Shown piece by piece: positions 1 through 8,868 of a stretch of 41,878 nucleotides of DNA. Under the pieces are notes generated by a model. It saw only the letters and a program-made list of their open reading frames with translations. It did not search any database and had not been told where the DNA came from. Both the position numbers and the translations under genes were made by a program. This stretch comes from Desmonostoc vinosum HA7617-LM4. GTDB taxonomy: Bacteria > Cyanobacteriota > Cyanobacteriia > Cyanobacteriales > Nostocaceae. Each line of letters opens with the position of its first letter. Position 1 is the first letter of the stretch. The stretch is taken from the NCBI GenBank assembly GCA_019359515.1, contig JAHHHC010000050.1, positions 1 through 41,878 of the forward strand. The letters are read 5' to 3'.

Positions 1-1
1 T

Positions 2-223
2 TCAAACAAAGCCGTAAACGCTGGTTTGAAGGTAATAGCTGTAAATCCAAATGGTACTAGTCAAGAATGTTCTAGTTGTGGTCACAAAGTTAAAAAGCCG
101 CTATCTCAAAGAGTACATAACTGTCCTATATGTCATACAAGTTTGTGCAGGGATTTAAACGCGGCTATCAACATAAAGGCGCGTGGGACGCACGCCCTTA
201 AAGCTCAATTAATGTCTTCATAG
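2..223 (+). CDS. tnpB: TnpB (IS200/IS605 family RNA-guided nuclease), C-terminal end only
   Basis: The reading frame is open from the left edge of the window, so this is the 3' end of a gene that starts upstream. The visible part holds the TnpB zinc finger, with CSSCG followed about 17 residues later by CPICH, and then RDLNAAINI, which carries the last RuvC acidic residue of the family. These are the two hallmarks of the TnpB/Fanzor/Cas12 C-terminus. TnpB is an RNA-guided DNA nuclease encoded by IS200/IS605-type elements. The tail after the RuvC motif is normal in length and ends in TAG, so the 3' end looks intact. Whether the complete gene is functional cannot be judged from here. Confidence 0.85.
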   Translation, partial: SNKAVNAGLKVIAVNPNGTSQECSSCGHKVKKPLSQRVHNCPICHTSLCRDLNAAINIKARGTHALKAQLMSS

Positions 224-239
224 AAGAGTCATTGAGAAG

Positions 240-278
240 CCCGCGCTGTACTCGAAGAGTCAGCGTCGGGTACGTCAC
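240..278 (+). ncRNA. IS200/IS605 right-end hairpin, probable 3' part of the TnpB omega RNA
   Basis: Directly after tnpB there is a long hairpin. CCCG and CGCTG (240-248) pair with CAGCG and CGGG (261-270) around a single bulged T, and ACTC (250-253) pairs with GAGT (257-260) around a GAA loop. It is followed by GTACGTCAC. In this family the right end forms a subterminal hairpin for TnpA, and the same sequence is the scaffold of the omega RNA, whose guide is read from the flanking DNA just downstream. The structure is seen directly; the RNA role is inferred from the family. Confidence 0.55.
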
Positions 279-425
279 TAACGAGGAATCCTCAGTGATC
301 GCCTTTGCCTTTCATAATCCAGTCAAGCGATTCTGTAAAGATAGAATTTTCTCATCTCAGCGAATCGTGCAGCAAATGAGATTGAGAATCTACTAGCGTG
401 TCAAGGCTAAAATAGTGTAATAGCC

Positions 426-542
426 GTAGGTTGGGGAGCCACTCACGTGCGGGGGTTCCCACCGTTGAGGGAAGTGGCGTTTGAGGAACCAAACCCAACA
501 CCGAGATACATGTTGGGTTTCGCTCCGCTCAACCCAACCTAC
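426..542. repeat. Composite intergenic repeat (GCCACT...AGTGGC hairpin plus TGTTGGGTTTCG-type repeat)
   Basis: Two dispersed repeats lie side by side. The first is GC-rich and bounded by GCCACT (438-443) and AGTGGC (473-478). It has the same layout as the element at 36579-36630. The second (511-542) reads TGTTGGGTTTCG, then AACCCAACCTAC, and recurs inverted at 33755-33784. A minus-strand open frame over 393-833 is made almost entirely of these repeats and is not a credible gene. Confidence 0.6.
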
Positions 543-611
543 AATTTTTTTGCAACATTTAAGGCTAGACACGCTACTACCTAAGTAAACCCACCTCGTC
601 AAGAGAGTGAA

Positions 612-660
612 GCGATCGCCATTTTTCGTCAATTCTGATATGGGTGTGATTATGGGCGAT
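612..660 (+). repeat. 45-bp degenerate direct repeat, copy 1 of 3
   Basis: The sequence begins GCGATCGCCATTTTTCGTC and ends with a second HIP1-like GGGCGAT. A close copy lies at 1700-1748 and a more diverged one at 1612-1660. The three copies bracket the Uma2 gene at 988-1611. Confidence 0.5.
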
Positions 661-675
661 AACTTCGTTAAGCTT

Positions 676-750
676 CTCTTCTCCTTCGGAGACGCTAACG
701 CGAACGAGACGCTCCGCGTAGCTTGCTTAAGCGTAGGATACGCTAACGCA
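676..750. repeat. GC-rich intergenic repeat (CGCTAACGCG / GCTCCGCGTAGC type)
   Basis: A run of interlocking short palindromes (GGAGACGCTAACGCG, CGCTCCGCGTAGC, AAGCGTAGGATACGC) of the type scattered widely through Nostocales genomes. Related pieces occur in this window near 7504-7542, 2411-2440 and 24947-25020. No coding role is evident. The rest of 279-987 holds only this element, the composite repeat at 426-542 and a 45-bp degenerate repeat at 612-660. Confidence 0.5.
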
Positions 751-987
751 TCTGTCGGTTTGCTATCGTTATAATCTAAGCTAGATGCCAATAAAATCAA
801 GTTTTCTATGACTTCACCTATAAAAATTCGCACTAGAGCGATCGCCCTAGTGTAACAATTACCGAAAGAATCTTTAGTAAAGGCAATTGAAAGAAAAATA
901 TAAACAGTTCCGAGAATTAATCAGCTATCTCAACTGTTTTGATGCTTAATTGCTAGCCAAGATATTAGATAAGAGAGAGTTAAGGAA

Positions 988-1611
988 ATGACACAAGCAC
1001 TACAAAAACTAGTTACATTTGATGAATTTTTAGAGTTTTTAGCAACACAACCAGAAAATATCCGGTATGAATTACACGATGGAGATATTATTCAAATGCC
1101 CCCACCATCAGGGAAGCACGAGCTAATTGTAGCTTTTTTAACAATTATTTTAGGTTATGAATGCCTTCGCCTTAAACTTTTTTACGGTATACCTAAAACC
1201 GCTACAGTGAAACCAGAAAATAAAACGTCAGGGTACTATCCAGATGTTTTATTAATAAATTTTTCCAACTTGAGCAATGAACCACTATGGGAAAAACAAT
1301 CAATCCTTAGTAAACCAGAATCAATACCATTAGTAATTGAAGTGGTCAGTACTAACTGGAGAGATGATTATCATAAAAAGTTTGCTGATTATGAAGAAAT
1401 GGGTATTCAAGAATATTGGATTGTAGATTATGCAGCTTTGGGTAGCAAAGAGTTGATAGGCGATCCCAAACAGCCAACAATCACAATTTACTCTTTAAGT
1501 GATGAAGGTGAATATAGGGGAAAAAAATTTAGAGGTAACGATCGTATAGAGTCGCTAATATTTCCAGATCTAAATCTGACTGTAGAACAAATTTTTGGTG
1601 CGCGTTATTGA
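988..1611 (+). CDS. Uma2 family (DUF820) PD-(D/E)XK endonuclease
   Basis: This 207-residue protein has the layout of the Uma2/DUF820 family, which is greatly expanded in cyanobacteria. It begins with the typical T-F-x-E-F region and a YELHDGDI segment. The PD-(D/E)XK-type core shows YPDV (Asp86), then VIEVVS (Glu118), then a lysine-containing helix DYHKKFADYEEMG and EYWIVD. The length is normal. The fold is that of restriction-type nucleases, but the cellular role of the family is not settled; nuclease activity and links to mobile DNA have been proposed. The gene stands alone, flanked on both sides by degenerate 45-bp repeats, which suggests it may have moved or been copied as a unit. Confidence 0.85.
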   Translation: MTQALQKLVTFDEFLEFLATQPENIRYELHDGDIIQMPPPSGKHELIVAFLTIILGYECLRLKLFYGIPKTATVKPENKTSGYYPDVLLINFSNLSNEPLWEKQSILSKPESIPLVIEVVSTNWRDDYHKKFADYEEMGIQEYWIVDYAALGSKELIGDPKQPTITIYSLSDEGEYRGKKFRGNDRIESLIFPDLNLTVEQIFGARY

Positions 1612-1748
1612 CCTCGCCACTTTTTCTCAATCCTTATATGGGTGCAATCATGAGCAATCGCTGATTAATTATGCATTTGAGCGCCTGAGAATTCAAAAAG
1701 CGATCGCCATTTTTCGTCAATTCTGATATAGGTATGATGATAAGCGAT
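1612..1748 (+). repeat. 45-bp degenerate direct repeat, copies 2 and 3
   Basis: Copy 2 (1612-1660) and copy 3 (1700-1748) match the element at 612-660. Copy 3 shares GCGATCGCCATTTTTCGTC and AATTCTGATAT exactly, while copy 2 is diverged (CGCCACTTTTTCTCAATCC). They sit immediately downstream of the Uma2 gene. Confidence 0.5.
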
Positions 1749-1767
1749 CGCCTATTGAACTCAACGA

Positions 1768-1968
1768 AAGCAACTTCTGTCGTCCCGGAAGTAACTTCTG
1801 CCGCGACGTTTCCGTATTCCGCGCAGCCGGAAGCAACTTCTGTCGTCCCAGAAGTAACTTTTGCCGCGACGTTTCCGTATTCCGCGCAGCCGGAAGCAAC
1901 TTCTGTCGTCCCGGAAGTAATTTTTGCTGCGACGTTTCCGTATTCCGCGCAGCCGGAAGCAACTTCTG
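1768..1968. repeat. 63-bp tandem repeat, three full copies and a partial fourth
   Basis: Copies begin at 1768, 1831, 1894 and 1957, giving an exact period of 63 bp. Each unit starts AAGCAACTTCTG and contains an internal near-copy GAAGTAACTTCTG and the segment GCGACGTTTCCGTATTCC. Because 63 is a multiple of three, the array is open in frames on both strands (21-residue repeats), which creates long ORFs at 1734-2150 (+) and 1717-2049 (-). Neither has a convincing start or non-repeat domain, so the array is annotated as DNA repeat and not as a gene. Confidence 0.85.
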
Positions 1969-2095
1969 CTTTGACATTTGTTTTAGAAGACTATAAGTTA
2001 TTTTTTTTACAAAAACCAATAATTTTACGTATGACAATCTGGGAAACAATTGTCCACTATAGAGTTATGAGAATTTTAAGAAATGAGTATCAATT

Positions 2096-2503
2096 ATGGC
2101 AAGACAAAAACGTAATTCCGGTGTTCTCAGTAAGGCAGAGATGCGTCTAGCCTGCGTCAAATCAATTAGTCCAACGCTAGATATTGGAGTGGGCTTAACA
2201 GTTAAAAATTATACTGATAAAATTGCATCTCTACGTGAATCTCTGGAAACTTACAATACTATCCTCTCTACTATTGATGTTTTATCAACTCAGATTGCTG
2301 AAAAAGAAAAAGATTTAGCAGACTACTCTCAGCAAATTTTGCTTGGCGTTGCTTATAAGTTTGGTAAAAATAGCCATGAGTATCAAATGGCTGGAGGAAC
2401 TCGTAAAAGCGATGTCTACGACAGGCTACGCAAGCGGCGTACTGCGCGTCAAACTAATACCGATCATACCCCGCCCTCAGCCGCTCTCGATGCATCAAGC
2501 TGA
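2096..2503 (+). CDS. Conserved hypothetical protein, short coiled-coil family with altered C-terminus
   Basis: A 135-residue protein starting MARQKRNSGVLSKAEMR. It has a helical, coiled-coil-like middle (residues about 40-85, rich in Leu, Glu and Lys) followed by LLGVAYKFGKNSHEYQMAGG and RKSD. As far as I recall, small proteins with this MARQKR start and the G-x-A-x-K-x-G-x-x-S-x-E-Y-x-M-A-G-G block are common in Nostoc-type genomes, but I know of no function. After RKSD the DNA (about 2408-2440) turns into a GATGTCTACGACAGGCTACGC type dispersed repeat. The last roughly 28 residues (VYDRLRKRRTARQTNTDH and on) are therefore probably repeat-derived and replace the native end. Confidence 0.6.
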   Translation: MARQKRNSGVLSKAEMRLACVKSISPTLDIGVGLTVKNYTDKIASLRESLETYNTILSTIDVLSTQIAEKEKDLADYSQQILLGVAYKFGKNSHEYQMAGGTRKSDVYDRLRKRRTARQTNTDHTPPSAALDASS

Positions 2504-3038
2504 TTGGTAGTCACAATTTGATGGTGCATTGAGCGATCGCGCTAATTGCTAAAATGCGATAAATGCGATCGCTATGATGTTGAACTGCTTTTCTAGTAAT
2601 CAAAGAATAAATTGTTGCATTATACTTTTACTCGCGTTCCCATCGTGACGCAAGTACAAACAACAGATTTAATCGTGACGCAATCGCATGTTAGTAAAAG
2701 TTTCAGTTAATTTCCCACTTCACATCAGCACTTGAAAGTGTTAGCTATTGTTGTGGCAGTTAACGCCGATAGGTGAAAGCAGATGTTAGGTATATTCTTG
2801 CGATCAGTAAAACGACGTGGAAAAACACAACTATGCATTGAAAAATAAAATAGACTTAAACTCTTTTTCTTCGTGCTTTTTGCTCCTTGCTTTCTACTTT
2901 ATCTCAATAATAAATATTCACGCCGACCTACTCAATACTTGAGAAAGTATAAAATAAAACTTTTTTTGGCGGTAAATCATTTGTAATAGTAATTAACCCT
3001 TAGTTAGCAAGATAGCTCTGTGCTTTCGGAGTATACTA
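2504..3038. other. Gene-free stretch upstream of the NACHT-WD40 gene
   Basis: No ORF or RNA gene was recognised. The stretch has HIP1 sites (about 2534-2575), two copies of CGTGACGCAA (near 2645 and 2673), and an A/T-rich end with TATAAAAT at 2948-2955, which could be a -10 element for the next gene. No matching -35 was evident. GGAG at 3028-3031 is a plausible ribosome binding site for the ATG at 3039. Confidence 0.4.
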
Positions 3039-6000
3039 ATGAGCTTGATTAACCTAGATCTAGTGTTTAACGCCATTACTAGCATTGCTAATCCTTTAAT
3101 TAAAGAAAAAATTCTGCGTAGTGAAACTGTAATTAAGTTACTCCAACAATTTCATCTAGATCCAGAGCATCCACCTGCTGATTTTAGCGGTGTTTACGCT
3201 TACGCCTTAGTAGAATATGGTGTAGGTAAACCAAAACCATTACTGGAATTATTTCGACAAGAAGCAATTAAACAAGCTTTTCGCACAGCATTAGACCATA
3301 ACAATCCCTCAATTCTGCTTTCTGAGGTTGATACTTTTCTCGATGCTTATGCATTGGGCGATGATATCAGAGGTTTGCAACTTGATGTCAGACGAGAGGT
3401 AGCTGAATTTGCGACGGTATTTATCGAAGTGGCGAAACGTAGTCGTACACCTGCTGATGTGTTGATGAACCAAAAAATAGGTTCTCTACATAAAAGGATT
3501 GCAAGTATCCAAGAACAACTGGAAAGATTACCAACGCTGGAGGGAATTCGCACAGAAATCGCCAGGTTAGCAGTTGAAAATTATCCCGCATTACCAGGAA
3601 CTGCAACTGCAACTAACAACAAGACACTTCGCGTCTACGCCTTAGCCCAACAAATGCGAGGATGGTTTGAAACCTTGGGCTATAGCTTTGAAAAGTATGA
3701 AATCTGGACAGAGGAATATTTTGAATGGATTATCAATATCCCAGTACGTCGCAGTTATGACCGCATTCTTGTACGTGGCGTGGCGGGAGAAGTAGGACTG
3801 AGTGATGTAATGGCCTTGCGTTCCTCAGTTGATGAGCAAAAAACTGATGAAGGGTGGTTAGTAACTACCCGCCGTATTTCCCGCGCCGCCAGGGATGAAG
3901 TTAAAAAGGAAGAAAATCATCGCCTTGACTGCTTTACATTTGACGAACTAATTGATTTAGATGCTGACTTTAGCGGGTATCTCGACTGGCTAGAAGCAGA
4001 AATCAAACGTCGCCAAATTGATACCAAGTATGTACCGCTTGCTTGCACCAAAGAAGAAATTGATTTAGTAACTAAGCGGCGCATCGGGGTGAGTCGATAT
4101 GAAGCAGAAGACGGTTGGATTAATGGTTACATTGACCTTTGGCTTGATGACCCTGCCAAAGAGCATATCTCAATTCTAGGAGAATTTGGCACAGGTAAAA
4201 CTTGGTTTGTCTTTTACTATGCTTGGACAGCACTGCAACGTTACCGCGATGCTCAAAAACGTGGTGTTGAACGTCCCCGTCTTCCTTTGGTAATCACTTT
4301 ACGTGACTTTGCTAGGGCGCTAAATGTGGAGAATGTTTTGGCAGGTTTCTTTTTTACCCAACACAATATTCGCATCAACAGCGAAGTTTTTGACCAACTT
4401 AATCGCATGGGTAAATTGCTGCTGATTTTCGATGGCTTTGACGAAATGGCAGCAAAAGTTGACCGCCAACAGATGATTAACAACTTTTGGGAATTGGCAA
4501 AGGTAGTAGTTCCCGGTGCTAAAGTGATCCTCACTTGTCGTACTGAACATTTCCCAGAGGCGAAAGAAGGACGGGCTTTACTAAATGCAGAACTGCAAGC
4601 ATCAACTAAAAAATTGACCGGGGAAACACCGCAATTTGAAGTTTTGGAACTGGAAAAATTCAACGATGAGCAAATTCAGCAGGTGCTTTTATATCAGGCG
4701 GAAGCAGCGACAGTTGCACAAGTAATCGGCAATCCGCAATTATTAGACTTAGCCCGTCGTCCGGTAATGACTGACTTAATTTTGGAAGCATTGCCAGAGA
4801 TTGAGGCTGGTAAACCTGTGGATATGTCACGGGTTTATTTGTATGCAGTGCGGCGCAAGATGGAACGCGATATCAAAGCAGAACGTACTTTTACCTCTTT
4901 AGCGGAAAAACTGTACTTTTTGTGCGAACTTTCTTGGGAAATGCTGTCTACAAACCAAATGAGCTTGAATTATCGACTGTTCCCGGAACGCATTCGCCGC
5001 TTATTTGGTTCTGTTGTGCAACAAGAGAAGGATTTAGATCACTGGCATTATGACATGATGGCCCAGACAATGCTTGTCCGCAATGCTGATGGTGACTATA
5101 CTCCAGCGCATCGATCGCTGTTAGAGTTTTTTGTAGCGTATAAATTTGCTGCTGAGCTAGGGGCATTAGCTAGTGATTTTACGGAATTGGCACAGGCGCG
5201 ATCGCCCATAGATCAAAGTCTCACACCCGTTGATGATACTTGGTCTGGTTATTTCTCACGTGGTAATGGTTTGGGGAACGCACCACTAAGAACATTTAAA
5301 AGTGAGCCTTTGGAAAAGCTAAGAGAGACTTTTGGCAAAGCACCACTCACAAAAGCCGTCATGGATTTGCTTTTACCGATGTTAGCTAATCACGAATCCC
5401 TGATTAGTGTGATTGAAGCGACACGAGGTAAAAGCGAAGATGAGGTGGGTTATGTTGGCGGGAATGCCGCAACGTTAGCCCTGAAGAGAGATAAGTCAGC
5501 ATTGCAGGGAAGAGATTTAAGTTGTGCAGTCATTAAAGGAGCGAATTTTACTCATGTAAATTTGGTAAATGTCAACTTTTTGGCAGCAAGTTTAGTAGAT
5601 TGTGCTTTTACACAAGCGTTAGGTGCCATCTTTTCAGTTGCATTCAGTCCTGATGGAAGGCTATTAGCTACAGGTGATGGAAATGGCATAGTTCGCTTGT
5701 TGGAAACTGCCACCTATAGAGAAATTTTAACTTGCAAAGGTCATGGTAGTATCATCCCTGCTGTTGCTTTTAGCCCTTGTGGTCAAATACTTGCAAGCGG
5801 TAGTTACGATCAAACAATAAAACTATGGTCTATTCAAACAGGAGAATGTCTCAAGAGTTTGCCAGGTCATGTTTCGGGAATACGTTCAATCGCTTTCAAT
5901 CCCAGCGGGACAATACTTGCTAGTAGTGGTAATGAAAATATCATCAGGCTTTGGGATGTAAATACTGGAGAATCGTTAAAAACTTTAGATGGGCATAGCG

Positions 6001-7487
6001 ATTATGTACGTTCAGTAGCCTTTGACCCTTCTGGTATGAGGTTGATTAGTGGTAGTGGACATAGAGACAACACAATCAGGATTTGGGATATTAACAGTGG
6101 AGAATGCTTGAAAATTCTTCATGGTCACACTAAAGGAATACGGTCAATTGCTTTAAATTCTACTGGCGAAATTCTTGCCAGTGGTAGTAGCGATCGCACA
6201 ATCCGCTTGTGGGATATTAATACAGGAAAATGTCTCAATATTCTCCAAGGTCATACTGATACTGTAATGTCAGTTGTCTTTAGTACTTGTGATCAAATAA
6301 TTGCTAGTAGTGGTGTTGACCAAAAAGTACGACTTTGGGATGTTCAAACTGGGGAATGCTTAAAGATTATTCCGGGACACAATAATGTAGTGCGTTCATT
6401 AGCCTTTAACCCATCTGCTCAAACCTTAGCTAGTGGTAGCTATGATAAGACAGTTAAGATATGGGATATCAATACCTGTGAATGCTTAAAAACTATCCAG
6501 GGTCATGCCGATTGGATCAGTTCGGTAGCTTTTAACCCATCTGGTAAAACTCTTGCTAGCGGAGGCAATGATGCAACAATTATCTGGGATGCCAACACAG
6601 GTAAATGTTTAAAAACTTTGCAAGTACATACTGCTTGGGTATTTTCAGTTGCATTTAGTCCTTGTGGAAAAATGCTTGCCAGTAGTGGTGCTGACGCAAA
6701 AGTCAGATTATGGAATCTCGATACAGGTGAATGCTTAAAAATTTTATCTGGGCATACAGACTGGATATATTCAATTGTTTTTAGTACTGATGGTAAGCTG
6801 CTAGCTAGTAGTAGTAGTGATAGACAATTAAAGGTATGGTCAATTGCAACAGGGCAATGTCTAACAACTATTGATGCAGATCAAAGTACAGTACATTCAG
6901 TTGCATTTAATCCCATTAATGGAACATTAGCGAGTGGGGGTTTTGATTCTAATATCAAGTTTTGGGATGTTAATACAGGTGAATGCTTAAAAATTCTCCA
7001 GGGACATAGTGGTACTATTCGCTCGGTTGACTTTCATCCTAGCAGTAAAATTCTTGCTAGCGGGAGTTCTGACAGTACAGTGAGATTATGGGATTTAGAA
7101 ACAGGCGAATGCTTAAAAATTTTGCAAGGACACTCGAAAGTAGTACAGGACATAGCTTTTAGTCCTGATGGGCAAATCCTGGCTACAGGTAGTGAAGATT
7201 TTACTATTAAGTTGTGGAATATTCCCACCGGAGAATGTTTGAAAACATTACAGGAACATACTGCTTGGGTATTTTCAGTTGCCTTCAGTCCTGATGGTGA
7301 AACCTTAATTAGCGGTAGCCGAGATGAAACAATCAAAATATGGGATATTAAAACTGGTGAGTGTTTAAAAACCCTCAGAAGCGATCGCCCCTATGAACAC
7401 ATGAATATCACAGGCGTTAAGGGTTTAACCTCAGCTGAAATTGCCACCCTCAAGGCATTAGGCGCAGTCGAAGATGGGAAAATATAA
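3039..7487 (+). CDS. NACHT-type STAND NTPase with pentapeptide-like linker and 14 WD40 repeats
   Basis: This is a 1482-residue multidomain protein. The N-terminal 190 residues are helical. Residues about 195-300 look like a mixed alpha/beta domain that I cannot name; a degenerate restriction-nuclease-like fold is possible. The NTPase has Walker A GEFGTGKT (381-388), Walker [11 protein letters not shown] (460-469, DGFDE as in NACHT proteins) and VILTCRT (496-502) as sensor. A helical arm follows, then a short pentapeptide-like stretch (about 830-855, [14 protein letters not shown]). Fourteen WD40 repeats fill about 865-1450, enough for two seven-bladed propellers, and the tail ends [15 protein letters not shown], which I recall from other cyanobacterial WD40 proteins. 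STAND NTPases of this shape are signal-dependent switches whose repeats sense a ligand; some bacterial NACHT proteins defend against phage. A role here is inference. The repeats are similar but not identical, and the frame is intact. Confidence 0.9.
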   Translation: MSLINLDLVFNAITSIANPLIKEKILRSETVIKLLQQFHLDPEHPPADFSGVYAYALVEYGVGKPKPLLELFRQEAIKQAFRTALDHNNPSILLSEVDTFLDAYALGDDIRGLQLDVRREVAEFATVFIEVAKRSRTPADVLMNQKIGSLHKRIASIQEQLERLPTLEGIRTEIARLAVENYPALPGTATATNNKTLRVYALAQQMRGWFETLGYSFEKYEIWTEEYFEWIINIPVRRSYDRILVRGVAGEVGLSDVMALRSSVDEQKTDEGWLVTTRRISRAARDEVKKEENHRLDCFTFDELIDLDADFSGYLDWLEAEIKRRQIDTKYVPLACTKEEIDLVTKRRIGVSRYEAEDGWINGYIDLWLDDPAKEHISILGEFGTGKTWFVFYYAWTALQRYRDAQKRGVERPRLPLVITLRDFARALNVENVLAGFFFTQHNIRINSEVFDQLNRMGKLLLIFDGFDEMAAKVDRQQMINNFWELAKVVVPGAKVILTCRTEHFPEAKEGRALLNAELQASTKKLTGETPQFEVLELEKFNDEQIQQVLLYQAEAATVAQVIGNPQLLDLARRPVMTDLILEALPEIEAGKPVDMSRVYLYAVRRKMERDIKAERTFTSLAEKLYFLCELSWEMLSTNQMSLNYRLFPERIRRLFGSVVQQEKDLDHWHYDMMAQTMLVRNADGDYTPAHRSLLEFFVAYKFAAELGALASDFTELAQARSPIDQSLTPVDDTWSGYFSRGNGLGNAPLRTFKSEPLEKLRETFGKAPLTKAVMDLLLPMLANHESLISVIEATRGKSEDEVGYVGGNAATLALKRDKSALQGRDLSCAVIKGANFTHVNLVNVNFLAASLVDCAFTQALGAIFSVAFSPDGRLLATGDGNGIVRLLETATYREILTCKGHGSIIPAVAFSPCGQILASGSYDQTIKLWSIQTGECLKSLPGHVSGIRSIAFNPSGTILASSGNENIIRLWDVNTGESLKTLDGHSDYVRSVAFDPSGMRLISGSGHRDNTIRIWDINSGECLKILHGHTKGIRSIALNSTGEILASGSSDRTIRLWDINTGKCLNILQGHTDTVMSVVFSTCDQIIASSGVDQKVRLWDVQTGECLKIIPGHNNVVRSLAFNPSAQTLASGSYDKTVKIWDINTCECLKTIQGHADWISSVAFNPSGKTLASGGNDATIIWDANTGKCLKTLQVHTAWVFSVAFSPCGKMLASSGADAKVRLWNLDTGECLKILSGHTDWIYSIVFSTDGKLLASSSSDRQLKVWSIATGQCLTTIDADQSTVHSVAFNPINGTLASGGFDSNIKFWDVNTGECLKILQGHSGTIRSVDFHPSSKILASGSSDSTVRLWDLETGECLKILQGHSKVVQDIAFSPDGQILATGSEDFTIKLWNIPTGECLKTLQEHTAWVFSVAFSPDGETLISGSRDETIKIWDIKTGECLKTLRSDRPYEHMNITGVKGLTSAEIATLKALGAVEDGKI

Positions 7488-7503
7488 ATAAAAATTAATT
7501 TAC

Positions 7504-7542
7504 CTACCGCGTACCCCTACGCGGTAGCAAGCTACGCGTAGC
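7504..7542. repeat. Double palindrome repeat
   Basis: CTACCGCGTA (7504-7513) pairs perfectly with TACGCGGTAG (7518-7527) around CCCC. It is followed by the perfect palindrome GCTACGCGTAGC (7531-7542). It lies just after the NACHT-WD40 stop codon. There is no T-run, so it is more likely a dispersed repeat than a terminator. Confidence 0.6.
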
Positions 7543-7652
7543 ACATCCGACAGGAGAAGTCGAACCACATCTCCCTCACCCCCCGTGAGGAAATCAGAAC
7601 AATTTATGATCACAGACTACTATTTTTATTCGCGTAAACGCATAATAGAGAT

Positions 7653-8828
7653 GTGACTGATCTGTTCGCCCCTTTACAATCTCTCAAACAAGGTCACTGG
7701 TTCAAGCTCATTTGCGGAGCTAGCTTCCAGCACTTGCCTGCGGTCAGAAGTTTGACATTAGCCTACACTTTGGCGGGTACTGACTGCATAGATGTTGCAG
7801 CTGATCCAGCAGTGATTGCTGCGGCGCAAGAAGCGTTGCAAGTAGCCAGAGCCTTAACTAGAGACGCTCAGGAGCGAGGCTTTGACTACAAAGGTAACTC
7901 ACCCTTTTTGATGGTCAGCTTGAACGATGGAGAAGATCCCCATTTTCGCAAAGCCGAGTTTAATTCTACTAAGTGCCCTACCGACTGCCCCAGACCCTGT
8001 CAAAGGATTTGTCCGGCGCAAGCAATTGTGTTTAACCGTATACAAGACCACTTTTCAGGAGTTGTTGAACAAAAATGCTATGGCTGTGGACGCTGCATTC
8101 CAGTTTGTCCATATGATATAATTTATACAGAGTCACATATGATAAAGCCGGGAGCGATCGCACCATTGGTAATGTCAACGGGAGTAGATGCTGTAGAAAT
8201 ACATACAAAAGTAGGACACTTAGCAGAATTCCAGCGCTTGTGGCAAGCAATTTCACCGTGGGTAAACCAACTAAAGGTATTAGCCATTAGCTGTCCTGAT
8301 GGTGAGGATCTGATTGATTATCTACACGCAATTTATGAGTTGATTGCCCCATGCCATAGTGCTTTAATTTGGCAAACCGATGGCCGTCCCATGAGTGGTG
8401 ATATTGGAGATGGCACCACCATAGCAGCAGTGAAATTGGGACAAAAAGTTTTGGCAGCCAAATTACCGGGATATGTGCAATTAGCAGGTGGCACCAATAG
8501 CTACACTGTTGCCAAACTCAAAGCGATGGGACTGCTCAAAGAGGCAGGAGAAGAGGACACAAAGACACGGAGACACAGAGACACGGAGAATTTTTTCACC
8601 GCGTCCCCGCGTCTGTCAATCTCCCCCTCCTCAATTTCTGGGGTAGCCTACGGCAGCTACGCCCGTGTATTGCTGTCACCAATTCTCGAACAGTTAGAGA
8701 ATAAGGAGGTAAATAACACAAGTGTCAAAGCAACTATTCGCCTAGAAGAAGACGGCGAATTACTCTGGCAGGCTGTAGAGCTTGCCCATTCTCTCGTTTC
8801 CCAGCTCAAGTCACGGCAGGAGCGCTAA
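7653..8828 (+). CDS. ldpA: LdpA, iron-sulfur circadian input protein, with an in-frame insertion
   Basis: LdpA (light-dependent period) is a cyanobacterial iron-sulfur protein that passes redox and light information to the Kai clock. The start is GTG, giving MTDLFAPLQSLKQG-HWFKLICGAS, as expected for the family. Two cysteine clusters are seen: C108-x3-C112-x3-C116-x3-C120 followed by P, and C142-x2-C145-x2-C148-x3-C152-P, a ferredoxin-like 4Fe-4S motif. The C-terminal half has the conserved LAGGTNSYT and VAYGSYARVLLSP blocks. Between these, residues about 300-326 are low-complexity (EEDTKTRRHRDTENF and on). They are encoded by GACACGGAGACACAGAG-type repeat DNA that elsewhere is intergenic, and they explain why the protein is longer than the roughly 350 residues usual for LdpA. 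The frame is kept. The next gene follows after 40 bases on the same strand and may be co-transcribed. Confidence 0.88.
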   Translation: MTDLFAPLQSLKQGHWFKLICGASFQHLPAVRSLTLAYTLAGTDCIDVAADPAVIAAAQEALQVARALTRDAQERGFDYKGNSPFLMVSLNDGEDPHFRKAEFNSTKCPTDCPRPCQRICPAQAIVFNRIQDHFSGVVEQKCYGCGRCIPVCPYDIIYTESHMIKPGAIAPLVMSTGVDAVEIHTKVGHLAEFQRLWQAISPWVNQLKVLAISCPDGEDLIDYLHAIYELIAPCHSALIWQTDGRPMSGDIGDGTTIAAVKLGQKVLAAKLPGYVQLAGGTNSYTVAKLKAMGLLKEAGEEDTKTRRHRDTENFFTASPRLSISPSSISGVAYGSYARVLLSPILEQLENKEVNNTSVKATIRLEEDGELLWQAVELAHSLVSQLKSRQER

Positions 8829-8868
8829 TCGCTCATTCGTTATCTTTGAAAAACGTCACCAGAAAAGC

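Noticed and set aside
393-833. 146-codon minus-strand ORF
   Set aside because: It is built from intergenic repeats (it even encodes the GWVERSETQH string of the TGTTGGGTTTCG repeat) and has no independent coding signal.
1768-1968. CRISPR array
   Set aside because: The whole 63-bp unit is repeated; there are no unique spacers between short repeats and no cas genes nearby.
1717-2150. Overlapping ORFs on both strands through the 63-bp repeat
   Set aside because: Their length is explained by the period being a multiple of three; neither has a non-repeat domain or a good ribosome binding site.
7034-7336. Minus-strand ORF of 100 codons inside the WD40 region
   Set aside because: It is an antisense shadow of the repeated blades.
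8782-8868. Upstream extension of the R3H/P-loop gene
   Set aside because: It overlaps the end of ldpA in another frame and is Ser/Arg-rich without family similarity; the ATG at 8869 fits better.
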